From an uncultured Eubacteriales bacterium (GTDB lineage Bacteria > Bacillota > Clostridia > Christensenellales > UBA1242), in the NCBI GenBank assembly GCA_900557655.1, contig USTX01000050.1:1-5748 (forward strand): a stretch of 5,748 nucleotides of DNA, in the 5' to 3' direction. Both the position numbers and the translations under genes were made by a program. The notes below the pieces were generated by a model. That model was given only the letters and a program-made list of their open reading frames with translations. It did not search any database and had not been told where the DNA came from. This document shows positions 1 through 5,663 of this stretch, in pieces. The first letter of the stretch is position 1; the number at the start of each line of letters is the position of its first letter.

Positions 1-1603
1 CTTTGTTACCGCCGTGAATTTTAAGCTTGCGTGGGGTAGAGCCCGTCGCGATAACGATTTCGTCTGCCCAAATTTCTTTAATATTGCGCACTTCGCTGTT
101 TAAATGAATTTCAATATTTAATTCTTTCATTTGGCGCAGGTACCACGCGATAAGTTGCCTGTCTTTTTCTTTAAACGATGGGGCAGCCGCAGGAACAAAT
201 ACGCCGCCAAGATGGTCGCTTTTTTCATAGATAATAGCCTTATGCCCACGCATAGTCGCAACGCGCGCCACTTCCATACCGCCAATGCCGCCGCCGATAA
301 TTGCGATGGTTTTGCGTTTTTTGGCCGGTTTAAAGTCATATTTTCCGCCGTCCATCATCTGTGGGTTTAGGGCACAACGCGCCATATGCGCACTGTCTTC
401 CATCGTAGCGTCACACGCAACACCTTTGTAGTGCGCCATCGGGAAGCACCCATTGTGGCAGCAAATGCAAGGCATAATGTCTTCAAGGCGGTCTTCTTTC
501 AGTTTAGTTACCCAAAGTGGGTCAGTAAGAAACTGACGCGCCACGCCCATTGCGTCGATGTCGCCATTTTTTATTGCACGGCTGGCTTCGGCTGGGGTCA
601 TTCGCCCAGCACAAACAACGGGGATAGTAACAAACTTTTTGATGTGTGCCACGTCTGAGATGTTGCAGTTTTGGGGCATATATGCAGGTGGGTGCGCCCA
701 ATACCACGCGTCGTACGTCCCGTTATCGCAGTTAAGCATATCAAAACCCGCGTCTTGAAGATAGCGCACGGCTTTTTCGCTTTCGGCCATATCGCGGCCA
801 AGTTCAACGAACGTCTCGCCCGGAACGGCGCCCTTGCAAAAGTCTTTCGTTTTGCTGACTACTGAATATCTAAGCGACACGGGATAGTCACTTCCGCAAA
901 CGCGCTTGATTTCTTTAACAATGTCAGTTGCAAAACGATAGCGGTTTTCAAAGCTTCCGCCGTATTCGTCCGTGCGGTGGTTGGTGTAGGCAAGGGTAAA
1001 TTGGTCAAGCAAATACCCCTCGTGCACCGCGTGGATTTCAACGCCGTCAACGCCCGCCTCTTTGCATTTAAGGGCGGTTTTACCAAACGCCGTAATCATC
1101 TGTTGAATTTCTTTGATTGTAAGCGCGCGACAAGTGAACCCGTCAAGCCAGCGCGACGGAAGAACGCTTGGCGAGGCCGTAAGCCTGTCTATGTCTATAA
1201 TTGGCTTGATTAATTTTCGCACGATCTTGTTTTGGGCGATTTTTGACATTGACTCTGGAATAGAAAATGACCTGCCAAACCCAGCAGTAAGCTGAACAAA
1301 AAGCTTTGCGCCAGTTTTGTGGATTTCGTCCATAAATGGTTTAAGTTTTTTAAAGGCGCCATTAGCCTTATAAAGCCAGCCGCCGCCAATCATATTGCGA
1401 ATAGGGGCGATGCCGGGGATAATCAGGCCGACGTTGTTTTTAGCAAGCGTAAGAAAAAAATCGCTTGCATCCTTGTCAAAATGATGGGGTTCCATCCAGC
1501 CAAAAATGGACGTACCACCCATCGGGCAAAGAACAATGCGATTTTTAATCTCAGTGTTGCCAATTTTAAAGGGCGTGAAAAGTGGTTGAAATTGTTTATC
1601 CAT
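1..1603 (-). CDS. NADH:flavin oxidoreductase / enoate (2,4-dienoyl-CoA) reductase-like protein, 3' end outside window
   Basis: The frame is open from the ATG at 1603 to the window edge: 534 residues of an enzyme family usually about 640-680 long, so roughly the last fifth is missing. AAGGAGA (1611-1617) lies 7 nt before the ATG. An N-terminal FMN-binding TIM barrel of the old yellow enzyme family carries HAVHEGYLLDQF (191-202) and RTDEYGGSFENR (210-221); Tyr197 sits where the family has its active-site Tyr. A cysteine cluster follows, C379-x2-C382-x3-C386 with C410 before ALNP, as in 4Fe-4S members. Then comes a dinucleotide-binding fold, GGGIGG (437-442), with a further ATGSTP motif near the cut end. 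Enzymes of this build (FadH, BaiCD/BaiH, cinnamate reductase FldZ) pass electrons from NAD(P)H through FAD and 4Fe-4S to FMN and reduce activated C=C bonds in the cytoplasm. The HEGYLLDQF form suggests the clostridial enoate-reductase/BaiCD branch rather than E. coli FadH. The substrate cannot be read from sequence. It has its own promoter, so it need not be linked to galE. Confidence 0.93.
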   Translation of the reverse strand, partial: MDKQFQPLFTPFKIGNTEIKNRIVLCPMGGTSIFGWMEPHHFDKDASDFFLTLAKNNVGLIIPGIAPIRNMIGGGWLYKANGAFKKLKPFMDEIHKTGAKLFVQLTAGFGRSFSIPESMSKIAQNKIVRKLIKPIIDIDRLTASPSVLPSRWLDGFTCRALTIKEIQQMITAFGKTALKCKEAGVDGVEIHAVHEGYLLDQFTLAYTNHRTDEYGGSFENRYRFATDIVKEIKRVCGSDYPVSLRYSVVSKTKDFCKGAVPGETFVELGRDMAESEKAVRYLQDAGFDMLNCDNGTYDAWYWAHPPAYMPQNCNISDVAHIKKFVTIPVVCAGRMTPAEASRAIKNGDIDAMGVARQFLTDPLWVTKLKEDRLEDIMPCICCHNGCFPMAHYKGVACDATMEDSAHMARCALNPQMMDGGKYDFKPAKKRKTIAIIGGGIGGMEVARVATMRGHKAIIYEKSDHLGGVFVPAAAPSFKEKDRQLIAWYLRQMKELNIEIHLNSEVRNIKEIWADEIVIATGSTPRKLKIHGGNK

Positions 1604-1632
1604 TGTGTTTTCTCCTTGTTTTTATTACTTTA

Positions 1633-1661
1633 AATGTAGCGAAAAAACACAGATTTGTCAA
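1633..1661 (-). promoter_or_regulatory. Sigma-A type promoter for the flavin oxidoreductase gene
   Basis: On the minus strand a perfect TTGACA -35 box (1656-1661) is followed by exactly 17 bp and a TACATT -10 box (1633-1638, 4 of 6 consensus). Transcription would start near 1626, giving a 5' leader of about 23 nt that includes the ribosome binding site at 1611-1617. It lies in the 112-bp gap after galE, so the oxidoreductase can be expressed independently. Confidence 0.8.
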
Positions 1662-1715
1662 ACAATTTCAATTTGTTTATTATCTTACGCTTCTTTAAAC
1701 AATTTTTTGGCCAAT

Positions 1716-2738
1716 TTAAGCCTTGTGTTTGTGGGTTTTATTAAGTTGTTTAAGTTGATAATTATAGGTGCTTTCACACATGTCGTCAAGCGATTTTGTT
1801 GCCTTCCAACCAAGCTCATTATAAGCCTTTTCTGGCGAAGCAAAACATTCATCAACATCGCCCGCCCTGCGTGGCGCAAATTTATATCTAACCTTGCCAC
1901 CACAACATTTATTAAAGGCGTTAACCATGTCTAAAACACTATAACCTACCCCTGTTCCTAAATTATAAACAACTAGGCCGCAGCGAGTTTTAAGCTTATC
2001 AAGAGCGGCTAAATGACCTTTTGCTAAATCAACAACGTGGATATAATCTCTTACGCCTGTGCCATCTTTTGTGTTATAATCATTGCCAAAAATATTAAGT
2101 TCTTTTAATTGGCCAACCGAAACTTGAGAAATATAAGGCATAAGATTATTAGGAATCCCGCGCGGATTTTCGCCAAGCAGACCGCTTTCATGCGCACCAA
2201 CGGGGTTAAAATACCTAAGTATTGCGATATTTAATGATGGGTCAGCAATGCTTACGTCTTTCAAAATTTCTTCAATAAATAACTTTGTTCGACCATAAGG
2301 GTTAGTTGCGCTGGTAGGGAAGTCTTCATATATTGGCATAGATTTAGCCTTGCCATAAACTGTTGCAGAGCTGCTAAACACTAAGTTTTTAACCCCGCTT
2401 TTGCGCATCGCTTTAAGCAGGTTAATCGTGCTCTCTAAGTTGTTTTCATAATATTCAAGAGGCTTTTCAACACTTTCGCCGACTGCTTTTAAGCCTGCAA
2501 AATGAATCACTGCATCTATTTTGTTTTCGCTAAAAATTTTGTTTAAACCAGTTTCTTTTCGCAAGTCATATTTATAAAATTTAACGTCCGTTTTTGTTAG
2601 TTTTTTTATAGCGTTTAAAACCGAGCGGTCGCTATTGCTTAGGTTGTCAACAATTATTACATTATTGCCAGATTTAAGCAACTCCACAGCAGTATGTGAA
2701 CCGATATATCCAAGTCCACCCGTCAATAAAATATTCAT
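1716..2738 (-). CDS. galE: UDP-glucose 4-epimerase
   Basis: A complete 340-residue protein, close to the 338 of E. coli GalE. It interconverts UDP-glucose and UDP-galactose (Leloir pathway, and supply of UDP-galactose for surface glycans) using tightly bound NAD in the cytoplasm. It is an extended short-chain dehydrogenase: the NAD-binding GGLGYIG motif is at 7-13, D31 ends the second beta strand, SSSATVYG (122-129) holds catalytic S124, and the Y148-x3-K152 pair is within NPYGRTK. RYFNPVGAHESGLLGE (175-190) and VRDYIHVVDLAKGH (229-242) are further GalE hallmarks. AAGGAGGG (2745-2752) lies 6 nt before the ATG. No residue expected for activity is missing. The last residues form a short Lys/His-rich tail. 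A near-consensus promoter precedes it, separating it from the upstream ABC operon; the neighbours do not show which pathway uses its product. Some GalE homologues also act on UDP-GlcNAc, which sequence alone does not exclude. Confidence 0.97.
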   Translation of the reverse strand: MNILLTGGLGYIGSHTAVELLKSGNNVIIVDNLSNSDRSVLNAIKKLTKTDVKFYKYDLRKETGLNKIFSENKIDAVIHFAGLKAVGESVEKPLEYYENNLESTINLLKAMRKSGVKNLVFSSSATVYGKAKSMPIYEDFPTSATNPYGRTKLFIEEILKDVSIADPSLNIAILRYFNPVGAHESGLLGENPRGIPNNLMPYISQVSVGQLKELNIFGNDYNTKDGTGVRDYIHVVDLAKGHLAALDKLKTRCGLVVYNLGTGVGYSVLDMVNAFNKCCGGKVRYKFAPRRAGDVDECFASPEKAYNELGWKATKSLDDMCESTYNYQLKQLNKTHKHKA

Positions 2739-2762
2739 ACTTTTCCCTCCTTGATTTAGTTT

Positions 2763-2791
2763 ATTATATACCTATATAAAAAAACAGTCAA
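2763..2791 (-). promoter_or_regulatory. Near-consensus sigma-A promoter for galE
   Basis: The minus strand shows TTGACT (2786-2791, 5 of 6), a 17-bp spacer, and a perfect TATAAT (2763-2768). The predicted start is near 2756, about 18 nt before the galE ATG, leaving room only for the ribosome binding site. Such a strong core promoter with a minimal leader suggests largely constitutive galE expression. No operator-like repeat was seen around it. Confidence 0.87.
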
Positions 2792-2812
2792 ATATAAAAT
2801 TAGAAAACTCTG

Positions 2813-3589
2813 CTATGTTCCGCTGCCTTTATAAAATTTAAGAGAGAAATTGAAAAACAGGGTGGCGGGGATAATGATAAGTGACCCCCAAACGGGTGAA
2901 AGCATATTAACCCAAACGCTCGCCGATGGCAGACCAATAATGTAACTTACGGGAAGGTAATTTATGCACGCAAAAGGCAATATAAATGTAAAAATTATCC
3001 TAATGGCCTTGTTATAAATGCTTATTGGGTATTGCGCCAGCCTGCGTCCGCCGTTGGTTGCAATGTTATAAAATTCGCTTTCTTCAACGGTAAAAATGGT
3101 TATGCCGCCGTTGAAAATAAGGATGCTTAGTTGAATTAAAAACCCGCAAACAATGGTCAGCGCCAAACACAGCCCGCGCGAAAACGTCCACGTTATGTTG
3201 CTGCCAATCAACCCGATGATAAGTGTAACGATGCCTGCAAGCACTTTTCCTAGTTTCGTCCAGTCAAATTCGGCGCAAAATACTTGCCAAAAAATAGGGC
3301 GTGGGCGCAAGAAAAGCCTGTCAACTTCGCCCGATTTTATCTGTTTTGAAAAGGTGTCAAATCCGCGGCCAACACACTCAGCAAGCGGAAAGCAAATGAT
3401 AATCAGACCAAACATTATTGCAACGTTATAAAAATTCCACCCGCCGATATTGTTAAACCGCTCCATCAAAAGCCAAACAGCAACAAACTCGCCCGCCGTT
3501 ATAAACATCTGCGAGATAAACATCAAAATGGTCGAACCGCGGTATTGAAAGGTCGATTTAAAATATAATTCAAGATATTTTTTATACAT
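2813..3589 (-). CDS. ABC-2 type exporter permease, second subunit (COG3694-like)
   Basis: This 258-residue membrane protein has about six hydrophobic segments (roughly 21-43, 56-74, 115-137, 140-162, 195-217, 233-250), the usual plan for an ABC-2 permease. It carries IKSGEVDRLFLRPRP (84-98), a cytoplasmic-loop signature also found in diverged form in the neighbouring permease, and YPISIYNKAIRIIFTFILPF (187-206), typical of the COG3694 group. I chose the ATG at 3589 over an in-frame TTG at 3610: AAGGAGG (3595-3601) lies 5 nt before the ATG, while the TTG has no such site and lies inside the preceding gene. Only 1 nt separates it from the stop of the first permease, so the two are probably translationally coupled and form a heterodimeric channel driven by the ATPase encoded first. 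The exported substrate is unknown. The family assignment is from remembered signatures, not a search. Confidence 0.9.
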   Translation of the reverse strand: MYKKYLELYFKSTFQYRGSTILMFISQMFITAGEFVAVWLLMERFNNIGGWNFYNVAIMFGLIIICFPLAECVGRGFDTFSKQIKSGEVDRLFLRPRPIFWQVFCAEFDWTKLGKVLAGIVTLIIGLIGSNITWTFSRGLCLALTIVCGFLIQLSILIFNGGITIFTVEESEFYNIATNGGRRLAQYPISIYNKAIRIIFTFILPFACINYLPVSYIIGLPSASVWVNMLSPVWGSLIIIPATLFFNFSLKFYKGSGT

Positions 3590-3590
3590 A

Positions 3591-4394
3591 TTAACCTCCT
3601 TGTACCTCAACGTTTTTAATAATGCTTTTAAGGCAAGCGCGGCCTATTAAAACAAGCGTAACTAACCACGCGATTTGAATAGCGATAAAAATCAGCGCGC
3701 TTGTTAAACTGACGTTGCCCATGTATATGCGATAAGGGAGGTCTCCCATAAACCTAAACGGAAGGTATTCTAAAACGCGCCTAACTCCTGCGGGCATAAG
3801 GGGCAAGGGGATGTATGCGCCGCCAAAAAGGTTACAGATAACCATAACAATCGCCGCCACGCCCTTTGGCGACATTGTTTTAAAGGTAAAAATGCAGATA
3901 AACATAAATATCGCGCTGGCCATCAGTCCGCCTAAAATCAGCGAGGCTAAAAACAGCAAAAATGCGGGCACGCTTACGGGTAAACTAAGCCCAATCCCCG
4001 CGGGCAATAAAAAGCCAAGAATAACGATAGGCAAAAAGCGAATAAGCGCCGCGCGGCCAGCAAAGTTTTTAAAGTACCAGTTAAAATAAAGGTCAATCGG
4101 CCTAACAAATTCATACGCTACGTCGCCCTTTATGATGGGGTTGGTGATGGCTGGCACGTTGCCGACGTAACTAAACGCGTAAAAAGCCTGCCCAAGCCAG
4201 ATGTAAGTTGACAGTTCAAGCATAGAAAAGTCGGTCGGTGGGTTGCCAGACGCGTAAAATGCCTTATACATCATAAGAAACATAAAGCCCCAAAAAATCT
4301 GGCTTAAAACGCCCGAGATGGCCTTGCTGCGGTATGAAAAAGTTTGTTTGGCGTTCATCGAAAACAGGGCGGCGTAAGGTCTAAGGGTGGTCAT
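3591..4394 (-). CDS. ABC-2 type exporter permease, first subunit (COG4587-like)
   Basis: A 267-residue polytopic membrane protein with about six hydrophobic spans (roughly 27-48, 62-80, 118-138, 143-171, 177-200, 229-251). The loop IIKGDVAYEFVRPID (87-101) matches the I-x2-G-(x)n-RP motif of the sister permease, and FRFMGDLPYRIYMG (213-226) near the last span is typical of this permease group. The start ATG overlaps the stop of the ATPase gene as ATGA (4391-4394), with AAGGAG (4403-4408) 8 nt upstream inside the ATPase gene. Its last codons supply the ribosome binding site of the next gene. It is expected to pair with the second permease in the cytoplasmic membrane. In this family two unlike permeases share one type of ATPase; the export direction is inferred from that family, and there is no substrate-binding protein gene here. 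Confidence 0.92.
   Translation of the reverse strand: MTTLRPYAALFSMNAKQTFSYRSKAISGVLSQIFWGFMFLMMYKAFYASGNPPTDFSMLELSTYIWLGQAFYAFSYVGNVPAITNPIIKGDVAYEFVRPIDLYFNWYFKNFAGRAALIRFLPIVILGFLLPAGIGLSLPVSVPAFLLFLASLILGGLMASAIFMFICIFTFKTMSPKGVAAIVMVICNLFGGAYIPLPLMPAGVRRVLEYLPFRFMGDLPYRIYMGNVSLTSALIFIAIQIAWLVTLVLIGRACLKSIIKNVEVQGG
3595..3601 (-). promoter_or_regulatory. Ribosome binding site that fixes the second permease start
   Basis: AAGGAGG lies inside the final Gln-Gly-Gly codons of the first permease gene, 5 nt before the ATG at 3589. It rules out the upstream TTG as the likely start and implies that ribosomes finishing the first permease re-initiate almost in place. Confidence 0.85.
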
Positions 4395-5377
4395 AGGTCA
4401 AACTCCTTATAGAGGTTGGCTAATATCTCTTCAAGGTTAAGCGTTTTGATTGAAAAGTCAACAATATTAAATTTTTCACCCGCCTTTTTGATAAAGTCGC
4501 TTACGTGAAAGTCAGGGTCTTGGGTTTTGTAGGTGGCGGTGTTTTTATTGTGACTTATAAGCGTAAAGCCGTCAAGTTCGGCGTTTTTATATTCTTTGTC
4601 AAAGGTAACAAGGATGGTTTTTTCGGCGCCGTATTTCTTTTTTATGTCTGAAAAGCTGCCGTTATAAAGAATTTGCCCCTTGCCAATCAGGATAATTTTG
4701 TTGGTTAAGGCCTCGATGTCGCTCATATCGTGAGTGGTAAGAATCACGGTTACGCCCATCTCTTTATTGATGTCTTTGATAAACTTTCTTACCGCCAGTT
4801 TCGTTACCGCGTCTAGGCCGATGGTTGGCTCGTCAAGAAACAAAATTTTTGGGCTGTGTAAAAGTGAGCCCGCGATTTCACATTTCATTTTTTGACCAAG
4901 AGAGAGTTGCCTAAGGGGCACGTTTAAAATGTCGCTAAGATTTAATTTTTCGGTAAGCGTTGTAAGGTTTTTGTTGTACGTAACGTCATCAATTTTGTAA
5001 ATGGCTTTTAAAAGCTCAAAGCTGTCAATAACGGGAACGTCCCACCAAAGTTGCGCGCGCTGGCCAAAAACAACGCCAATGTTAGACACGTATTTCTTGC
5101 GGTCTTTATGGGGCGCAAACCCCGCGATTTCAACCTTGCCACTTGTTGGGGTTAAAATACCACTCATAATTTTGATAGTGGTTGACTTGCCCGCGCCGTT
5201 TGGGCCGATATAGCCAACAATATCACCCTCGTTAATTTCAAACGAGACATTTTTAAGGGCTTCTTTTTTAACGTATTCACGCTTGAATAAACTTAAAAAA
5301 GCCCCCCAAACACCTTTCGGGCGCTTGGCAATTTTGAAGGTTTTGTTGACGCCTTCAAAAGTGATGATCTTTTCCAT
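4391..5377 (-). CDS. ABC-2 type exporter ATP-binding protein (COG4586-like)
   Basis: This 328-residue cytoplasmic ATPase powers the two permeases encoded next. In numbering from the chosen start: Walker A GPNGAGKST (58-66, K64), Q-loop GQRAQLWWD with Q106, signature LSLGQ (158-162) in place of the common LSGGQ, Walker B ILFLDEP (178-184, D182, E183), and H-loop H216 in TTHDM. A C-terminal extension of about 85 residues after the nucleotide-binding domain is usual for this group and for DrrA-like exporters. The basic N-terminal insert around KRPKGVWGAFLSLFKREY is also typical of the COG4586 family, to which a methyl viologen exporter of Synechocystis belongs. The ATG at 5377 is preferred over the ATG at 5383 because AAGGAGG (5384-5390) is 6 nt from the former and directly abuts the latter. 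The gene opens the operon, and its expression is probably shaped by the structured leader upstream. Substrate unknown. Confidence 0.94.
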   Translation of the reverse strand: MEKIITFEGVNKTFKIAKRPKGVWGAFLSLFKREYVKKEALKNVSFEINEGDIVGYIGPNGAGKSTTIKIMSGILTPTSGKVEIAGFAPHKDRKKYVSNIGVVFGQRAQLWWDVPVIDSFELLKAIYKIDDVTYNKNLTTLTEKLNLSDILNVPLRQLSLGQKMKCEIAGSLLHSPKILFLDEPTIGLDAVTKLAVRKFIKDINKEMGVTVILTTHDMSDIEALTNKIILIGKGQILYNGSFSDIKKKYGAEKTILVTFDKEYKNAELDGFTLISHNKNTATYKTQDPDFHVSDFIKKAGEKFNIVDFSIKTLNLEEILANLYKEFDL

Positions 5378-5383
5378 TCTCAT

Positions 5384-5390
5384 CCTCCTT
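5384..5390 (-). promoter_or_regulatory. Ribosome binding site that decides the ATPase start
   Basis: AAGGAGG is followed directly by ATGAGAATG on the minus strand. The first ATG (5381-5383) has no spacing from the site; the second (5375-5377) has 6 nt, which is near optimal. The second ATG is therefore called as the start, shortening the protein by two residues. Confidence 0.75.
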
Positions 5391-5396
5391 TTGTTT

Positions 5397-5468
5397 TTAT
5401 TTGAAACGAAAAATGCCCGAAGATAACTTCGGGTAGGGGGGCGAATTAGTCAAAGCGGCTAAACGCAT
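5397..5468 (-). CDS. Candidate second leader ORF (23 codons), overlapping the first and ending just before the ATPase ribosome binding site
   Basis: ATG at 5468, TAA at 5397-5399. The peptide contains NSPPYPKLSSGIFRFK (residues 8-23) and no recognisable domain. It spans the whole second hairpin and stops 6 nt before the AAGGAGG of the ATPase gene. It overlaps the end of the first leader ORF by 23 nt in another frame. Only a poor GAG precedes its ATG, so translation would depend on coupling to the first ORF. The segment PYPKL matches PYSKV of the first ORF because both read the same repeated DNA in the same phase. This may be a chance ORF in a short repeat, hence the low confidence. Confidence 0.25.
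   Translation of the reverse strand: MRLAALTNSPPYPKLSSGIFRFK
5409..5433 (-). terminator. Terminator-like hairpin inside the exporter leader
   Basis: On the minus strand CCCGAAG-TTAT-CTTCGGG forms a 7-bp, mostly G-C stem with a 4-nt loop. Two nucleotides (CA) and a run of five T (5409-5413) follow, then CGTTT. This is a short but credible intrinsic terminator or attenuator located 32 nt before the ATPase ATG. In this position it would cut off the operon unless an alternative pairing or an event in the upstream ORF prevents it. The U-tract is only moderate, so leaky termination is likely. Confidence 0.5.
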
Positions 5469-5497
5469 AAAGCTCGAAGGTGACCTTCGAGTAGGGG
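5416..5497. repeat. Two imperfect tandem copies of a palindrome-plus-GTAGGGG unit
   Basis: Plus-strand copies at 5416-5439 and 5473-5497 share the pattern C-Y-CGAAG-x-T-x-AC-x-TTCG-R-GTAGGGG, starting 57 nt apart. The first copy has a 4-nt and the second a 3-nt loop. The second base pair of the stem differs in a compensated way (C-G in one, T-A in the other), so pairing is conserved while the bases change. The copy at 5473-5491 is a perfect 9+1+9 palindrome. Variable spacing between half-sites fits RNA hairpins better than a dimeric protein operator, but the latter is not excluded. Confidence 0.7.
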
Positions 5498-5514
5498 TAA
5501 TATTTGCGTCTCAT
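5446..5514 (-). CDS. Candidate aromatic-rich leader peptide (22 codons)
   Basis: ATG at 5514, TAA at 5446-5448. The peptide begins MRRKYYPYSKV and has seven aromatic residues among 22 (Tyr 5, 6, 8, 16; Phe 13, 18, 21). The ORF covers both arms of the first leader hairpin, and Tyr codons 5, 6 and 8 lie immediately before or at the base of its 5' arm. A ribosome paused there would cover that arm and free the other. The predicted transcription start is only about 3 nt upstream and no ribosome binding site is visible, so it would have to be translated as a near-leaderless message. That, and the shortness of the frame, keep confidence low. No homologue is claimed. Confidence 0.4.
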   Translation of the reverse strand: MRRKYYPYSKVTFELYAFSRFD

Positions 5515-5523
5515 GACGAACTT

Positions 5524-5552
5524 ATGTTATCACAAAATAATTTGATTGTCTA
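5524..5552 (-). promoter_or_regulatory. Promoter of the ABC exporter operon
   Basis: On the minus strand TAGACA (5547-5552, 5 of 6) is followed by a 17-bp spacer and TAACAT (5524-5529, 4 of 6), with a TG one base before the -10 box (extended -10). AT-rich DNA lies upstream. The predicted start is near 5517, so the transcript carries a leader of about 140 nt before the ATPase gene. It is the best match between the upstream terminator and the operon. The rest of 5553-5622 is AT-rich with no gene seen. Confidence 0.7.
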
Positions 5553-5622
5553 GTCTTTTTATAAATTTTTGTAAATTATTTCATTCGTGCGGAGGTCTTT
5601 TTAAAAAATATTAATAATATTC

Positions 5623-5663
5623 AAAAAAAGAAAAAAAGTAAGTAAATAAAAGTTATTTACTTA
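5623..5663 (-). terminator. Intrinsic terminator of the gene entering from the right edge
   Basis: A 10-bp AT-rich stem (arms 5654-5663 and 5639-5648, 5-nt loop) is followed on the minus strand by C, seven T, C and seven T (5623-5637). The upper arm includes the TAA stop codon of the upstream reading frame. The long U-tract compensates for the weak stem. It separates that gene from the ABC exporter operon. Confidence 0.78.

Larger units (their letters stand above)
5378..5517 (-). promoter_or_regulatory. Structured 5' leader of the ABC exporter operon, candidate transcription attenuator
   Basis: About 140 nt separate the predicted transcription start from the ATPase ATG. On the minus strand the leader holds two related hairpins: CTCGAAGG/CCTTCGAG (arms 5484-5491 and 5473-5480, 3-nt loop) and CCCGAAG/CTTCGGG (arms 5427-5433 and 5416-5422, 4-nt loop). 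Each is preceded by CCCCTAC. The first is enclosed by a possible 5-bp helix ACGCA/TGCGT (5505-5509 with 5463-5467). The 3' arm of the first hairpin can also pair with the 5' arm of the second (5 contiguous pairs plus one across an A-C mismatch), and the outer arms can pair (7 pairs, one G-U). I do not recognise a known riboswitch, and T-box hallmarks are absent. Attenuation is an inference from this layout. Confidence 0.6.

Noticed and set aside
1319..1633. Plus-strand 104-codon ORF opposite the flavoenzyme gene, plus other plus-strand ORFs near 131-370 and 386-658.
   Set aside because: They lie opposite a convincing minus-strand gene with family motifs and lack ribosome binding sites and recognisable domains.
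1604..1715. A terminator between galE and the flavoenzyme gene.
   Set aside because: Only weak AT-rich inverted repeats such as AAACAA/TTGTTT are present, and they overlap the promoter. None is followed by a suitable T-run on the minus strand.
2764..2812. A terminator between the second permease and galE.
   Set aside because: No stem longer than about 3 bp with a T-tract was found, so read-through into galE remains possible.
3153..3431. Plus-strand 92-codon ORFs opposite the permease genes (also 3811-4089) and a 70-codon ORF opposite the ATPase (5001-5213).
   Set aside because: They are mirror frames of well-supported membrane-protein and ATPase genes, with no own start signals.
3590..3610. 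Upstream TTG start for the second permease, giving 265 residues.
   Set aside because: It would lie inside the first permease gene, and AAGGAGG is correctly spaced for the ATG at 3589 instead.
5378..5520. T-box, guanidine-II (mini-ykkC), preQ1 or other known riboswitch in the leader.
   Set aside because: The tandem hairpins suggested mini-ykkC, but the loops lack ACGR. No T-box AGGGUGGNACCGCG-type sequence or other remembered core was found.
5553..5603. Nine-base direct repeat GTCTTTTTA at 5553-5561 and 5595-5603, 42 bp apart.
   Set aside because: The repeat is short and T-rich in very AT-rich DNA; the whole-helical-turn spacing is suggestive but likely chance.
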